Numbered from the stretch's first letter, positions 1 to 9,981 are shown. The stretch is DNA of 20,460 nucleotides from Geosiphon pyriformis (GCA_016748015.1 JAAOMT010000611.1:28359-48818); one strand, 5' to 3'. Notes: generated from the sequence alone by a model not told the origin. Numbers and translations: made by a program.

Positions 1-360
1 ATTTTAAACCTGAATTTTGGATTGATGACGAAAAATCGGATTGCGAGTGTACAGAAGATGTTTATCCGAAGGTCTATAAATGTTTTAGCAAGCTTTCATA
101 CGATGAACATCCGGTAGGAATTTAAAATTGAATATTCCTTAAAATTTAACGTTCATTTATACTATTATTGTTGTTTATACTCTTAGGAATGTAATGCTCG
201 TAAACATGATTGGGAATTTACGAAAAAAATCAAGAGTGATGGAAAATCTGATGCCTTCCTTTATGGTCCTTATTTTGGAAAAAGGATGAATAATTGTGAA
301 GGCTTAAATATAAGTAATATCATAGTAACACAACGCAAACGGAACGATAAATGGTATTGA
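1..360 (+). CDS. Gene A: class-3 lipase-like protein, 3' end only (partial)
   Basis: This is the last two exons of a gene that begins before the window. The visible exons are 1-113 (entered in the middle of a His codon) and 187-360. The 73 bp intron at 114-186 starts GTAGGA and ends TTAG, and the stop TGA is at 358-360. The protein reads HFKPEFWIDDEKSDCEC at the start, then ECNARKHDWEF, then LYGPYFGKRMNNC. These match gene C residue for residue up to QRKR; after that A ends NDKWY and C ends KGKFKTL. The H-x(3)-E-F-W-I segment, the CxC pair and the terminal Cys are hallmarks of secreted fungal class-3 lipases. The catalytic His position, which is His-x-Gly-Pro-Tyr-Phe in genes B and D, is Leu here. 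The nucleophile region lies off the window, so its state is unknown. Whether the gene is intact upstream cannot be judged. Confidence 0.85.
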
Positions 361-862
361 AAATAGATAAACTTGTTTATTACTTGGTTTCTCCATATGA
401 AAAATTAAATTTTATTGAAGCTTTAAAACCTGGCTATCTTCAAATGTGGTTGATAATTTTAGGGGTTATCTCGATATAATTTTCTAATCTGAAAAAATAT
501 TTAGTTTATAACGATATTTCTCAAAGAAAAGCTTGGAAACATCTAAAATATTCATATTTTTTAAAGGTTAATACTTTGTGAAAAAAAATTATTGTATTCT
601 TGGAATAATTCCTTCATCTAATATGCCCTGACAGTCTTATTGAGAATATGATATAAAATTATTGGAATTCTTTGAATTGTTTGCACCCTTTGTAAGTGAT
701 ATTTTAATGTTGCCCACTCAATCTACCTTTTTCAAATGATTGGATAAAAGAGTGAATTGAATTTATGAATAAAATATTTTCTATGCTCGTTTGATACAGG
801 GAAATGATCATGTCCCACAGTTTTCCCAGAGTTTATTATTATTATTATTAGGTTGGAAACAC
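1..862 (+). repeat. Paralogous segment, copy 1 (pairs with 9303-9981)
   Basis: Position 1 aligns with 9303 at an offset of 9302. Positions 1 to about 345 differ from the other copy at only two sites (234 and 336), both synonymous third positions, and the intron is identical. Identity then breaks. About 220 bp (roughly 346-565) are present only here. Similarity resumes at about 566-862 in the 3' flank, with many substitutions and indels; the best stretch looks near 90% identical by eye. Both copies end with an ATT/TTA run followed by a TTGGAAAC motif. Confidence 0.9.
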
Positions 863-2516
863 GGCGATGTAGCTTTTACGTTAAATGAAATATTTATTTT
901 GGTAAATTGATTGTTAATTTAGTATATTCAATACAATGAAACTTATTTGCATATTAAGTTAAAACATCAAAATGAGTGCACTGAATATTTTTATTTTTAT
1001 TTTTAAATAGGATTTTTCAGAGGGTTTCTCTTTTGTTTATAAATTTTTTTAGTGGTTTGTAAACGTTTTAGGAAAAAATCAAGCTTAAATGATTTAGCAA
1101 GAATTATGGAGTTTTGGATTTCGTTTTCTATAAGATTTATTAAATTTTTTTTCCAAGAAACGATAAAAGAGTTATAACTAGCATCAATGAAAAAACATAA
1201 CAATAGAATTAATCAATTTTGTTTGAAACAATTGGTTATTGCAAATAAACTATTTCAATATCTTGAAATTATAACTTAAAAAAAAGCGAAACTTTGTATA
1301 ATTATATGCTATAATGTCTGGGTCAGAAAATCAAGAGGTTAAGATTTTCAAATCATAAAAAGATAAATTCGCTTTTATTTAATTTGATTCTACATTGTGC
1401 TGTCTATGTTAGAAATTTTCACTGGCAGGATATTCTATAACCTACTATTTCAAGTCCAACAATAAAGTTAAAAGAGTAACATTTTATCTATTTTAAACAT
1501 AAAAAAAAAAACTTCAGAAATCATAAGCTGTTTTAACAAAAAGCGATCTTTGAAGTTTAGGTTTTTATCATATGCTAAACACATAAAGTGTCTTTAGCAT
1601 ACTTTTGTTTCTCCTGCTAATTAAAATTTTAAATTTTAAACAGTATTTTAGTTTTTTATTCTGCAATATATATAAAAAAACTTTTAATAACTATTAAATA
1701 TAGAAACTTCGAGAGACTTGAAAAGATTGAAAATTCTTCAAACAAAATAATAAAATAAAATTCTTTTAAACAATTTTTTTAATATTAAATCATTTTTTTC
1801 TTAAATATTTAAACATTGCAAAACTTTCTTTTTTTATTGACTCTAATTGAAATTAGCATCATTCAAAAAAATCTAATTTTGTATTTTAAACAAATAAATT
1901 TCTTTAATTAAATCTAACTGACAGAGATATTGAATGTGGTGTTAACTATAACATCAACTAGAATTAATGGGGACAAAATCAATTGTAGCTCTATAAAACT
2001 TGTTAAATATTTAATTCATTTAAATTATTATCTGCAAAAAAAATAAATAAGCTAGAATTCTTTACTTTTCTTATAAAATATAGAGCTGTTAATATTATTG
2101 CAATAATAAGATAAAATTTATATTCTCCTCAAAATTCACTGAAAACCCCTATTTGTTAAAAAAAGTATTATATGATATGCAATTTGATAGAAATTAAATA
2201 TTTATGATTAATTTAACTTGGAACCCATATGTGAATCAATGAATCATTTATTTTGAAAGATACTAATTTCAAATGGAATGGTTAAAACTAATTGATATTT
2301 AAGTGCTTCAAAAAACTACTTTTTGGTAATTCAAAGCTCTATTTGATTCAAACGTAAAAGTCCAATCAATGTGGCTTAAAATTAACAACAACCATTATGT
2401 ATTTTAATTAGATCGCGGCATTCCCTTCTCGCTTACTCATTGTCATAATTTAAACAAAATGAACGAAAGAATAATTTAACCTTTAAAATGAATTATACAC
2501 AAAATTATTTTCGATG
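863..2516. other. A+T-rich intergenic DNA, no gene seen
   Basis: There are frequent stops in all frames and many homopolymer A and T runs. The one open frame of about 66 codons (1003-1203, minus) is compositionally biased (K, F, I, N) and shows no domain. No RNA gene or recognisable transposon was seen. Confidence 0.6.
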
Positions 2517-2545
2517 ATAATAATAATAATAATAATAATAATAAT
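2517..2545. repeat. (ATA/TAA)n microsatellite
   Basis: An uninterrupted trinucleotide run of about nine to ten units is directly visible. Confidence 0.95.
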
Positions 2546-2599
2546 CTTTATAAAAGAGATCTGAAACATCATTGACACGAACGAAATATATATCTTTCT

Positions 2600-2860
2600 A
2601 AACTATAACAAGATATTAAACAAGCATTGAAGAAAGCTGAAAATGTGTATAACAGATGCATGGAAAGTTTATGGAGAGTGAGAAGGCAGGTAGATTAGAA
2701 AAGTTGAAGAGGAAGCTGATGAAAGGATGATATGAACTAGAAAAGCCAGAAGATAAGCAGAAAGCAGAGTAGAACGAAATGATGGAGGAGTTGCGAAATG
2801 GGGGCAAATACTACATGCAGCAACAACTCAGACAGATAACCACTTTGCTGGGAATATAGA
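2600..2860 (+). pseudogene. Purine-rich coiled-coil-like coding relic
   Basis: This stretch is much less A+T-rich than its surroundings and is strongly G+A-rich on the plus strand. Read in one frame from about 2694 it gives LEKLKRKLMKG, then after a stop YELEKPEDKQKAE, then after a further stop NEMMEELRNGGKYYMQQQ. This has heptad-like spacing of Leu and charged residues, as in the long coiled-coil segments common in Glomeromycotina proteins. A second frame just upstream reads KKAENVYNRCMESLWRVRR. In-frame TGA and TAG codons and the frame change indicate a dead fragment. No start codon, splice sites or named domain can be assigned. It could also be a purine-rich stretch that only resembles coding sequence. 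Confidence 0.35.
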
Positions 2861-3239
2861 GTAGAACTTTTAAATTTACTTTCTTATTCAGAAAATTTAT
2901 ATTATTATTTGTTAATGGAAGAAATATTCATATTTAAGAAAAGGTTTGGTATATACCGTTTTTACAATAACTAACTTCTGTTGGTTCTGCTATTTTATTT
3001 ATGTATTTTCACATAGACCTCTCGCTAATCAGAGAGATTGGAAAAATATGTTTACACTATTTCACTACCTTTTTATGATATGTTTATAAAATAGTTCCTT
3101 TATTTCTTATATTTAACTATATTTTATTATTTTGAAGGGACACAAACAGAGATAGAAAAAAAATGAACTTATCCAACATCATAATAATCCACCGAGTATA
3201 AATTTTCCTCTAGAGCAAAGGAATATTGAAAATGAAGTT
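2861..3239. other. Intergenic, no feature seen
   Basis: A+T-rich sequence without a credible reading frame or RNA structure. Confidence 0.5.
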
Positions 3240-3768
3240 TATCATGACAGGTTCAATAATCCCACCAACACTTCATAAAAAGATATTATCAAAAATATTT
3301 TATGGAACAAACCTTATCACTAACTAATAATAACTTGATTTATATAACACCAGTGAAGTTCAGATCTTGGACAATCTGATACAAAACCCTCTAAATGTAG
3401 TAACTGTTATGGAAATTAAAATCTCAAAGAGGTTGACAAATGCAGATATTGAACACATTGCAACTTTTTGTGAAAAACTACTCGAATTACTACCTCGAAG
3501 GCTCGAAGTCATTGGTACTATCACTGATTGTCATTACATTAAGTTTCTCAGAGTTGCTAGGGATATCTAAGGACTAAAACATTTCGAATGTCAACTTTTC
3601 ACCCAAGAGCATCTTAACTACTCATCAGGAAAAAATCTTCCATTAAGTTGGTTTTGGCTTGTTAATTTTTTCAATGCAACGCCTGAACAACGAGATTGGC
3701 GTGACCTTGAAGTATTCTATAATAATGACAAAGTCATTCTGAAAACCTGCATTGAAGAACTTCTTTAA
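3240..3768 (+). pseudogene. F-box/LRR-like gene relic
   Basis: One reading frame runs from about 3334 to 3768 with a single internal TAA at 3568-3570. It contains RLTNADIEHIATFCEKLLEL, then HYIKFLRVARDI, the stop, and continues GLKHFECQLFTQEHLNYSSG and SWFWLVNFFNATPEQRDWRD to a terminal TAA at 3766-3768. Because the sequence stays coding-like on both sides of the stop, this reads as a gene broken by one nonsense change. A short upstream segment in another frame (ILWNKPYH, about 3292-3318) resembles the ILWxNPF end of the F-box domain of Glomeromycotina F-box proteins. The Leu-rich segments with Asx and Cys would fit degenerate leucine-rich repeats. The family call is tentative. The N-terminal F-box itself is not convincingly visible, and no ATG is placed to translate the open part. 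Confidence 0.4.
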
Positions 3769-4017
3769 CTATGAAGGGAGCAACAAGTTTCAAAATTTTG
3801 TAATAAAAATGTAAAGATTTTCTGTCAGCAAAAATACAAATTCTGTAACAATTAGACCAAAACAACATTGAGCATGTTTCTTCGCTATTTTTATATATTG
3901 ATAGATAATTTGTTATCCTGTATGCCAGTCAATAATTTATTTTGAAAAGAAAGAAATTGAAAGTTATCCAGAAAATACATAATCTTTAGAATAAGATATC
4001 GAGATTTAAAACATAGA
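3769..4017. other. Intergenic, no feature seen
   Basis: A+T-rich spacer between two coding relics. Confidence 0.4.
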
Positions 4018-4445
4018 AATATTCTGGATTCGGGAAGCTGGTAAAATCATCCTATGTACAATCCGCAATGACGAAGAATTTGGATTTACTGGTGGAGTGT
4101 GTTGTGCTGCAAATTCTGTTCTTGAACATTTGTGCGCAGGGAATAAGTTTTAACCATTTTTTCATAAGGCAAAATATGATCTTGCTAATTTAATTCGTAC
4201 AATATATATCATGTAAATGATTTTCCAAAAGTGTAAGTTAATGAAATTTTTTAATCTAGCTTATGCCAGAAAAATTCAGAGTTTGTGGAAGCAGCACAAT
4301 TAAGGTTATAGAAGCATATTTACCAGAAGGCCATCAAAGTTGACGATGTTCTTTGATATAGTTCAAAACTCCGAACATAGACTGGTTTAAGACGCAGATA
4401 ATGGAGATCGTGATTGTCTTAGGAGATTAGAGAAAAATTGATGAG
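4018..4445 (+). pseudogene. Possible DHDPS-family aldolase fragment (relic)
   Basis: A frame starting at about 4018 reads IFWIREAGKIILCTIRNDEE, then FGFTGGVCCAANSVLEHLCA, before a stop near 4153. An intron-like gap ending in TAG then precedes YARKIQSLWKQHN from about 4261, after which the frame is broken. The order G-x-x-G-G-x-x-x-x-x-A-N followed by A-[RK]-K-[IL]-Q-x-L resembles the C-terminal half of the dihydrodipicolinate synthase / 4-hydroxy-2-oxoglutarate aldolase family. In that family a GxxGxIxGxANxxP motif is followed by a helix containing an A(R/K)KLQ-like stretch. The rest of the barrel and the active-site Lys are not visible. It is clearly not a working gene. The family call is an inference from two short motifs. 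Confidence 0.25.
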
Positions 4446-5519
4446 ATAATTTAAAACTAATGAATAAAATTTTTGCATATTCATAACATATTTTACTTTT
4501 TCAAATCTCTAAAATGTTAATTTCACAATTAAAAACAATTTCAAAAATTATCAATAGCTTATATCAATACCTTTTCAAAAAAGATAATTAAATAAAATAT
4601 TTAATAATATTAAATACAGTATCAAAATCTATTATTTTAAAAGAAATTAAAAAGACTTGTTTATCACAAATTCAGCATTTTAAATTTTTGTTTATAAAAT
4701 TAATAATTATTAATAGAATAAGTATAATAATTATTTTAAAAAATAAAATGTAATTGCAAAATTAAAGCCAGTTTTTTTTAAAAAAAATATTATATTTTAA
4801 ATTGGTATTTCATGTGTGATAAATAGAGGCTTAATTTCTCAAAGAAATAAAGGAATAAAGTTTGGCTTAACTTAAAATTATACACATGCATGTATAAGAA
4901 ATTGAAATTATTTATAAGTGTCAAGTTTAGGGGGAAAAATGATATTAAATATGTGTGAATAAAACTTAAAAAAAAAATTATCAAAATAAACAAAAATTTA
5001 GATTCCAATCTATCATTCGAAAAAGTAACATTCATACAAGAAATTATTTTTCATAAAACAACCTAAATTAATGATATAAAATACAATTTTTGTCTAAATA
5101 ATAGCATTTAAAATATATGTATTAATTAATTTTTTTTCTTTAAAAATTTTCTATTTTAGCAAATTAATAATTCTAAAACCTAAAACTTAACAATATGATT
5201 TTCTATAATAGTATGCAGCATCTTGTCTGTATGAAAATTATTCTTTGCAATACAATTCTTTTCGAATATTTCAAATAAGGTCAATAAATAAAGTAACTTT
5301 ATAAAACAGACTATTCCGAAATTAAGAATTTAAAGAAAATAACTCATTTTAATTTACTATTATGTATGATATCATAAATAAATATCTAGATTCAGATAAT
5401 TATATAAGGACTCTATGCAAATTTTTATAAAAGATGATTATGAGGGCAATGCTTTGATCTAAAGTTTTTTGCATTTCACACCATAAGTTATTTTTCAAGA
5501 TTTAAATAACATGTGTTCC
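4446..5519. other. A+T-rich intergenic DNA, no gene seen
   Basis: No coding-like frame on either strand. An 81-codon minus-strand frame at 4790-5035 is made of F, L, I, N, K and Y and is a composition artefact. Confidence 0.55.
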
Positions 5520-5800
5520 ATATAATATGCTATTAAGGTATTCACATTCTTTTTTTAATATTGAAGCAAAAGTGGTAAAAATTAAAAGCTTAAGAAATTT
5601 ATATACAGTATATTTATATTAATGATTTTTTTCAAAAAAAAAGATATCTAGTTTACCTGCTTCGATACTAAAGTCCGTGAATATATATTTATCTTAAATT
5701 TTTATAGGCTTTCTTGGATTATTAAATGACCCAAAGACAATTGTGGTATCCAAAATTATTTACTGTCACGTCATAAAGCTGGAGACCACGCTCTAATATT
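5520..5800 (-). pseudogene. Decayed class-3 lipase-like copy (gene B paralogue)
   Basis: On the minus strand, pieces of three exons appear in gene order. Around 5780-5800 is KNIRAWSPAL, which resembles the N-terminal ANIAWTGYC block of gene C. At about 5705-5750 is DTTIVFGSFNNPRKP, which matches the TTIAF strand of gene B exon 3. At 5657-5693 is DKYIFTDFSIEA, which matches the nucleophile-elbow strand YTFTGFGIGA of gene B and is followed by a GT donor (GTAAAC at 5656 downward) at exactly the intron position shared by B, C and D. The middle of the exon is deleted and an in-frame TAA precedes DKYIF. A possible next-exon remnant (TTFASILKKE) lies at about 5545-5580. The nucleophile codon here is AGT, Ser (5667-5669), but both flanking glycines are lost (Asp and Glu). 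The gene is dead. Confidence 0.5.
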
Positions 5801-6078
5801 CTTCTTTTTTACCCATCTTGTAACAACATACCCCTTGGAAAAATATGAAACCAATTAAATAGGATTTAAATTTATTAAATGCAGAGCAGTTTAAATAAAA
5901 AATTTTATCAAAAATAAAAGGAAAAACAGTAGTATCTGGTTTTCGATTCAAGAAAATAGAACAAGGAAAATATTATTTATTATTTGAAAAGAAAAAAATG
6001 AAATAGGATAATTCAATTCTCAATCTAATAATAAATATGATATTTTTCCCATTTCTAAGCTCTTCAATCATTATGTTC
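5801..6078. other. 3' flank of gene B
   Basis: A+T-rich sequence downstream of gene B. On the minus strand an AATAAA hexamer (5976-5981) lies about 100 bp past the stop and could serve as a poly(A) signal. In DNA this A+T-rich the motif has little weight by itself. Confidence 0.35.
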
Positions 6079-7484
6079 TCAAAAAACCGAATTTTTTTCT
6101 CCTTCCAGGTTTGGACGGCAAAACTTAAACATGACATGGCTGAAATATGGTCCCATATGCTCATCATCAGAATGTGATGCTCTATAATGTTCTATTGCTT
6201 CTTGCCAATTTTTTGCCGGATATAAGGCGTTATGGTAATGATTTCTGGCATTGCAATCCTTAAAAAAGAAATTTTCGATCAAGATTAACAAATTATAATT
6301 TTAAAATTAAGATAGAAAAAGAAAAATTACCTCATTCTCATATAAAGTAGTCGTATGGTAACATAAATAAATTTTGGGATCTACACAATCACATGGAGGC
6401 TCTATCCAAAACTCCTTTTGAAAATGTTTATATAATATCCTAGGGTCCGCCTTATGTTTTTCAGTGGTTTCTTTTCTTCTTCGATCAGAACCCTCAATTG
6501 GAAAGTTAGGCATCCAATCATCACCATGAGTCACTCTCCAAACTTTGGTTAACATTGCTTCCGTATTATAAATAAATAAATCATTTCCTATTCGTGGCAT
6601 GCCGAAAGTAATAAGAGTTACTGATGCTTCCATATGCGCCCTCTTATAGTCAAGTGCAGCAAATACCGCAATAACTAAGAAATCAAAATAAATAAATAAA
6701 TAATTTTTTTGTGAGAAAATTTTTATTGAAAAAAAGTAAATTTCATTACCAGCTCCAATACCGAAGCCAGTGAATGTATAATCATAGAAGTTGTTCCAAA
6801 GCTTGTTTTGCTTTTCAAATATTTGTAATTTTTCCCAGAAGTTGATTTCACAAGTTTCCCACCTTTTATAGAAAACTTTGGCGACCAAAGCATGTTCGAA
6901 ATATGGGTAAGAAATGAGATCCCATTTTACATTTCCCCCATCTGTTGTAAAATAACTGAAGTCAAGTTCGTAAGTGCTAAAAGCGATTGTGGTCCTTGAG
7001 AATATTGCTATACAAAATTTTTTGGGTTAGATGAATGCTTTCCACTTTAGAATTTTAAATACTAACCCCACACTTTGCCTGTGTTGTAACCTGCCAAAAA
7101 ATGGTCTGTAAAAACTTGAAAGACTTGACAAGATGCTCTCCATGCAAAATCAGCACTTGATGTTAATTCTTTTAAAGTAGCCTCATCGTCAACAACCCTT
7201 TTTACAAAGGTTACACCTGCATGGTCACCTCTTATGGCAATCGCGTCATCAATAAAGCTAGTGGTTAGTGGTGATATGGTAAATGGATGAATCTGAAAGA
7301 AAGAAAGAAAAAAAAAAGAATTTGCTTTAGTGAAGACATAATGCTTTTTTGAGAAAAGCGATATCTTAAAACGCTTTGGTTTTCTTTGAAAACTTACTCG
7401 TTGTTCACCTTCAACTATGATAGGATGAAAATAAGAAAAAATAATTTGAGATAAAAAGAGGAAAAATAAACATTTAAATCTCAT
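6079..7484 (-). CDS. Gene B: secreted class-3 lipase-like protein with Ser-to-Gly nucleophile (pseudo-lipase)
   Basis: Five exons, read downward: 7484-7398, 7292-7067, 7007-6750, 6674-6331 and 6258-6079. The introns are 105, 59, 75 and 72 bp, all GT..AG, with phases 0, 1, 1 and 0. The total is 1095 bp, 364 aa. Residues 1-25 (MRFKCLFFLFLSQIIFSYF at the start) form a typical signal peptide, so the protein is probably secreted. Fold motifs are ITFGMPRIGN (residues 212-221), RVTHGDDWMPNFP (237-249, with Asp243 at the catalytic position), HFQKEFWI and EHMGPYF (His339 at the catalytic position). The elbow reads TGFGIGA (184-190), so Gly187 stands where the family has the catalytic Ser. The oxyanion strand reads AFST instead of FRGT. 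Cysteines, including Cys84 and the one near the C-terminus, match paralogues C and D. Classical ester hydrolysis is therefore not expected; ligand binding is an inference. The 5' intron is unique to this copy. Confidence 0.85.
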
Positions 7485-8104
7485 GTTTAACTAGATAAAG
7501 CATTTATAAATTTCAAGAAGTCCCCAAGTATCTTTGGAAGAAAAATCTTGCAAATCGCGTTATATTAGAAACAATGTGTTTTCGGCATTTATTAAACTAG
7601 ATCAAGATTCTTGAACGAAATTCAATTTTTAGCAAAAACTTTCACCTAAATAAAATGCTTTCCCTTGATGGAAATTAATATTAACTACAAAAAATAAACG
7701 AGTGATCTTTCATTTTCTTATCTCGTTTCGATTGCCTCTCTCTCAATCAGCGTGCTTTTTATTTTGAAAAATTGTTTATCATATGATCAGAATTATGTGT
7801 GCGTGTGTGTGTGTGTGTGTGGAAACAAATACATGTACATACTTGGGAATAAAAGCGATACAATTCACGAGATCGATAGTTAAAAATACGTTCGACTAAG
7901 AAAATCTCCAGAAAGTAAATTAGAAACAAGATATGCGAATTTAAAACAACCAGCTTGATTAATATTAATCTGTAAAACATTCCCTATGATAATATAAATA
8001 AAATTTTTACAAATAGTGAAAATTCTATCAGTCAGTCAAATTAATCTGGGGAATACAATCGAAAGAAATTTTCTTCAGCAAAACACTTTTGGAAAAAAAA
8101 AGTA
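7485..8104. promoter_or_regulatory. Divergent intergenic region between genes B and C
   Basis: Genes B (minus) and C (plus) start 620 bp apart, head to head, so both promoters must lie here. The region holds the (TG)n tract at 7796-7821 and A+T-rich stretches near both starts (TTATAAA at 7504-7510, TATAAATAAA at about 7993-8002). None of these can be assigned as a TATA box from sequence alone. The 73-codon minus frame at 7759-7980 covers the TG tract (HTHTHT) and is not a gene. Confidence 0.5.
7796..7821. repeat. (TG)n microsatellite
   Basis: A TG dinucleotide run of about 13 units with one GC interruption, in the B/C divergent region. Such alternating purine-pyrimidine tracts can adopt Z-DNA, but no effect can be claimed here. 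Confidence 0.95.
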
Positions 8105-9668
8105 ATGTCCCAAAAATCCCTAAAGACATTAAAGCACACCTTCTTATTAGTGAAAATTATTTTCATTATTATTATTTTTTGGATCCTTTTAATACATTTT
8201 TTATCTCGACAAACAAATTTAGGATCAAATAACTCAACTCCTATTGATTATTATTTTAATTACTCAAAGAAGATTTTATCAGCCAATAAAAATTTCAAAG
8301 AACATTTTCACGTTTCAAGACAACAAGGCTTTGATTATGATACAAGTTCCTTTGCAAAAACTTTAGTTGAAGATAGGAGCGTTTTAAACCTACTTGCTAG
8401 CAAAGCAAATATAGCTTGGACAGGCTATTGTTATTTAAAAGATATATATTCTTTGGGGCAAGGTAATGAATGAAGGAATAAATCAATCAATCAATCAATC
8501 AATCAATGAATGATTGATTCATTCGAGATTAATTTTTTTACACGTTATATTTTCTCATATCCTAATCCATTCAAAAATTCTCTTAACAGCCAACAATAAT
8601 ATTTCCGTTGTCTCTATTAACCATGACAATTCAAAAATTACATTTGCTTTTGCTGATATCACTGAAAGTAATTTCAAAACATTGGCAGAAACAACATCCT
8701 TCAGATTTCCGGTGGTTAAATTTCCAGATGTAGCTGGTGCAGGCGTCGCATTTACTTACTACAGTAAATGGAAAAAACGTGTTCAAAAACTCTTTTTCGA
8801 TCGTTTAGAATCATACTTGATAATACCCGCAAGGAAATTAGATTATTCTGAAATGGAAGTGGATTATTCTTATTTTGAATTCACCGGCTACGGCGAAGGC
8901 AGTCGTAAGTATTTTATTTGAAAGAAAAGTGAAAAAGACTGGTATTATCCTTTTCTTTTAATTTTTTTCTTTTAATTAGCATATGCAATTTTTGCTGCTC
9001 TTGAATTTGTGGAAAGGTATCGACCGAAAAAAAGACCAATCATTGTTACTTTTGGCCAGCCGAGAATGGGAAATGAGATTTTTGTTGCTTATGCTCAATC
9101 TCAACTTGAGGTAAGATATAACCTTTTCGAGATTGATTTTTAAGATGGAATTCTGAATTCTGAATTCAGATTTTTAGGGTTACATTTGTGGATGATTGGC
9201 TACCCAATATGCCAATACGAGGAAAAAAAACTTTTGTGAAATGGAGTGATGAGAACGAGAGACCAAAAAATTCATTCCCACTAATATATGAAGTGTATAG
9301 ACATTTTAAACCTGAATTTTGGATTGATGACGAAAAATCGGATTGCGAGTGTACAGAAGATGTTTATCCGAAGGTCTATAAATGTTTTAGCAAGCTTTCA
9401 TACGATGAACATCCGGTAGGAATTTAAAATTGAATATTCCTTAAAATTTAACGTTCATTTATACTATTATTGTTGTTTATACTCTTAGGAATGTAATGCT
9501 CGTAAACATGATTGGGAATTTACGAAAAAAATCAAAAGTGATGGAAAATCTGATGCCTTCCTTTATGGTCCTTATTTTGGAAAAAGGATGAATAATTGTG
9601 AAGGCTTAAATATAAGTAATATCATAGTAACACAACGTAAACGGAAGGGTAAATTCAAGACCTTATGA
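8105..9668 (+). CDS. Gene C: membrane-anchored class-3 lipase-like protein lacking catalytic Ser and His
   Basis: Five exons: 8105-8462, 8590-8904, 8980-9110, 9170-9415 and 9489-9668. The introns are 127, 75, 59 and 73 bp, with phases 1, 1, 0 and 0. The total is 1230 bp, 409 aa. Residues 12-33 are strongly hydrophobic (FLLVKIIFIIIIFWILLIHF) behind a Lys-rich head and before SRQ. This looks like a signal anchor more than a cleaved signal, followed by NNS and NYS glycosylation sequons. Motifs are AW (104-105) and Cys109, then FTGYGEGSP with Gly221 in the nucleophile position. Further on are VTFGQPRMGN, RVTFVDDWLPNMP (Asp277) and HFKPEFWIDD. Last is LYGPYFGKRMNNC with Leu375 in the catalytic-His position. 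Two of three catalytic residues are therefore missing. The oxyanion segment reads FAFADI instead of FRGT. The third intron (9111-9169) is absent from B and D. The gene stays open through all five exons, so it is probably under selection for a non-hydrolytic role. Confidence 0.85.
8480..8524. repeat. (AATC)n microsatellite with inverted GATT arm, inside gene C intron 1
   Basis: About six AATC units are followed at once by AATGAATGATTGATTCATTC, which is largely the reverse complement of the run. The transcript could fold into an imperfect hairpin just after the 5' splice site (8463). Confidence 0.85.
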
Positions 9669-9981
9669 AAAATTTTTTATTGTATTCTTCGAATAATACC
9701 TTTCATCTTCGTCCTAATTACAATAGCCTGACAACAGTCTTCATTTATACTTCTAACTCCTTTTCATAAATGTTCATTGAGAATATAATATAAAATTTTT
9801 GGAATTCTTTGAATTGTTTGCACCCTTCGTAAATGATAGTTAAATGTTGCCCACTCGATGTGCCTTTTTCAAATGATTAGATAAAAGAATGAATTGTAGA
9901 TTTTCTATGCTCGCTTGATCCATGAAAATGATCATGTCCCACACTTTTACCAGAGTTCATTATTATTATTAGATTGGAAAC
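9303..9981 (+). repeat. Paralogous segment, copy 2 (pairs with 1-862)
   Basis: This covers the end of gene C exon 4, intron 4, exon 5 and the 3' flank. The coding part and intron are about 99% identical to positions 1-345. The 3' flank (about 9657-9981) resembles 566-862 at visibly lower identity and has its own insertion of about 45 bp near 9720-9775. Confidence 0.9.

Noticed and set aside
1003-1203. 66-codon minus-strand ORF
   Set aside because: Low-complexity K/F/I/N composition, no motif, lies in a gene-free A+T-rich stretch.
2616-2807. 63-codon minus-strand Ser/Phe-rich ORF
   Set aside because: Antisense of the purine-rich coiled-coil-like relic; composition mirrors the GA-rich strand.
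4790-5035. 81-codon minus-strand ORF
   Set aside because: Hydrophobic low-complexity product expected by chance from A+T-rich DNA; no paralogue.
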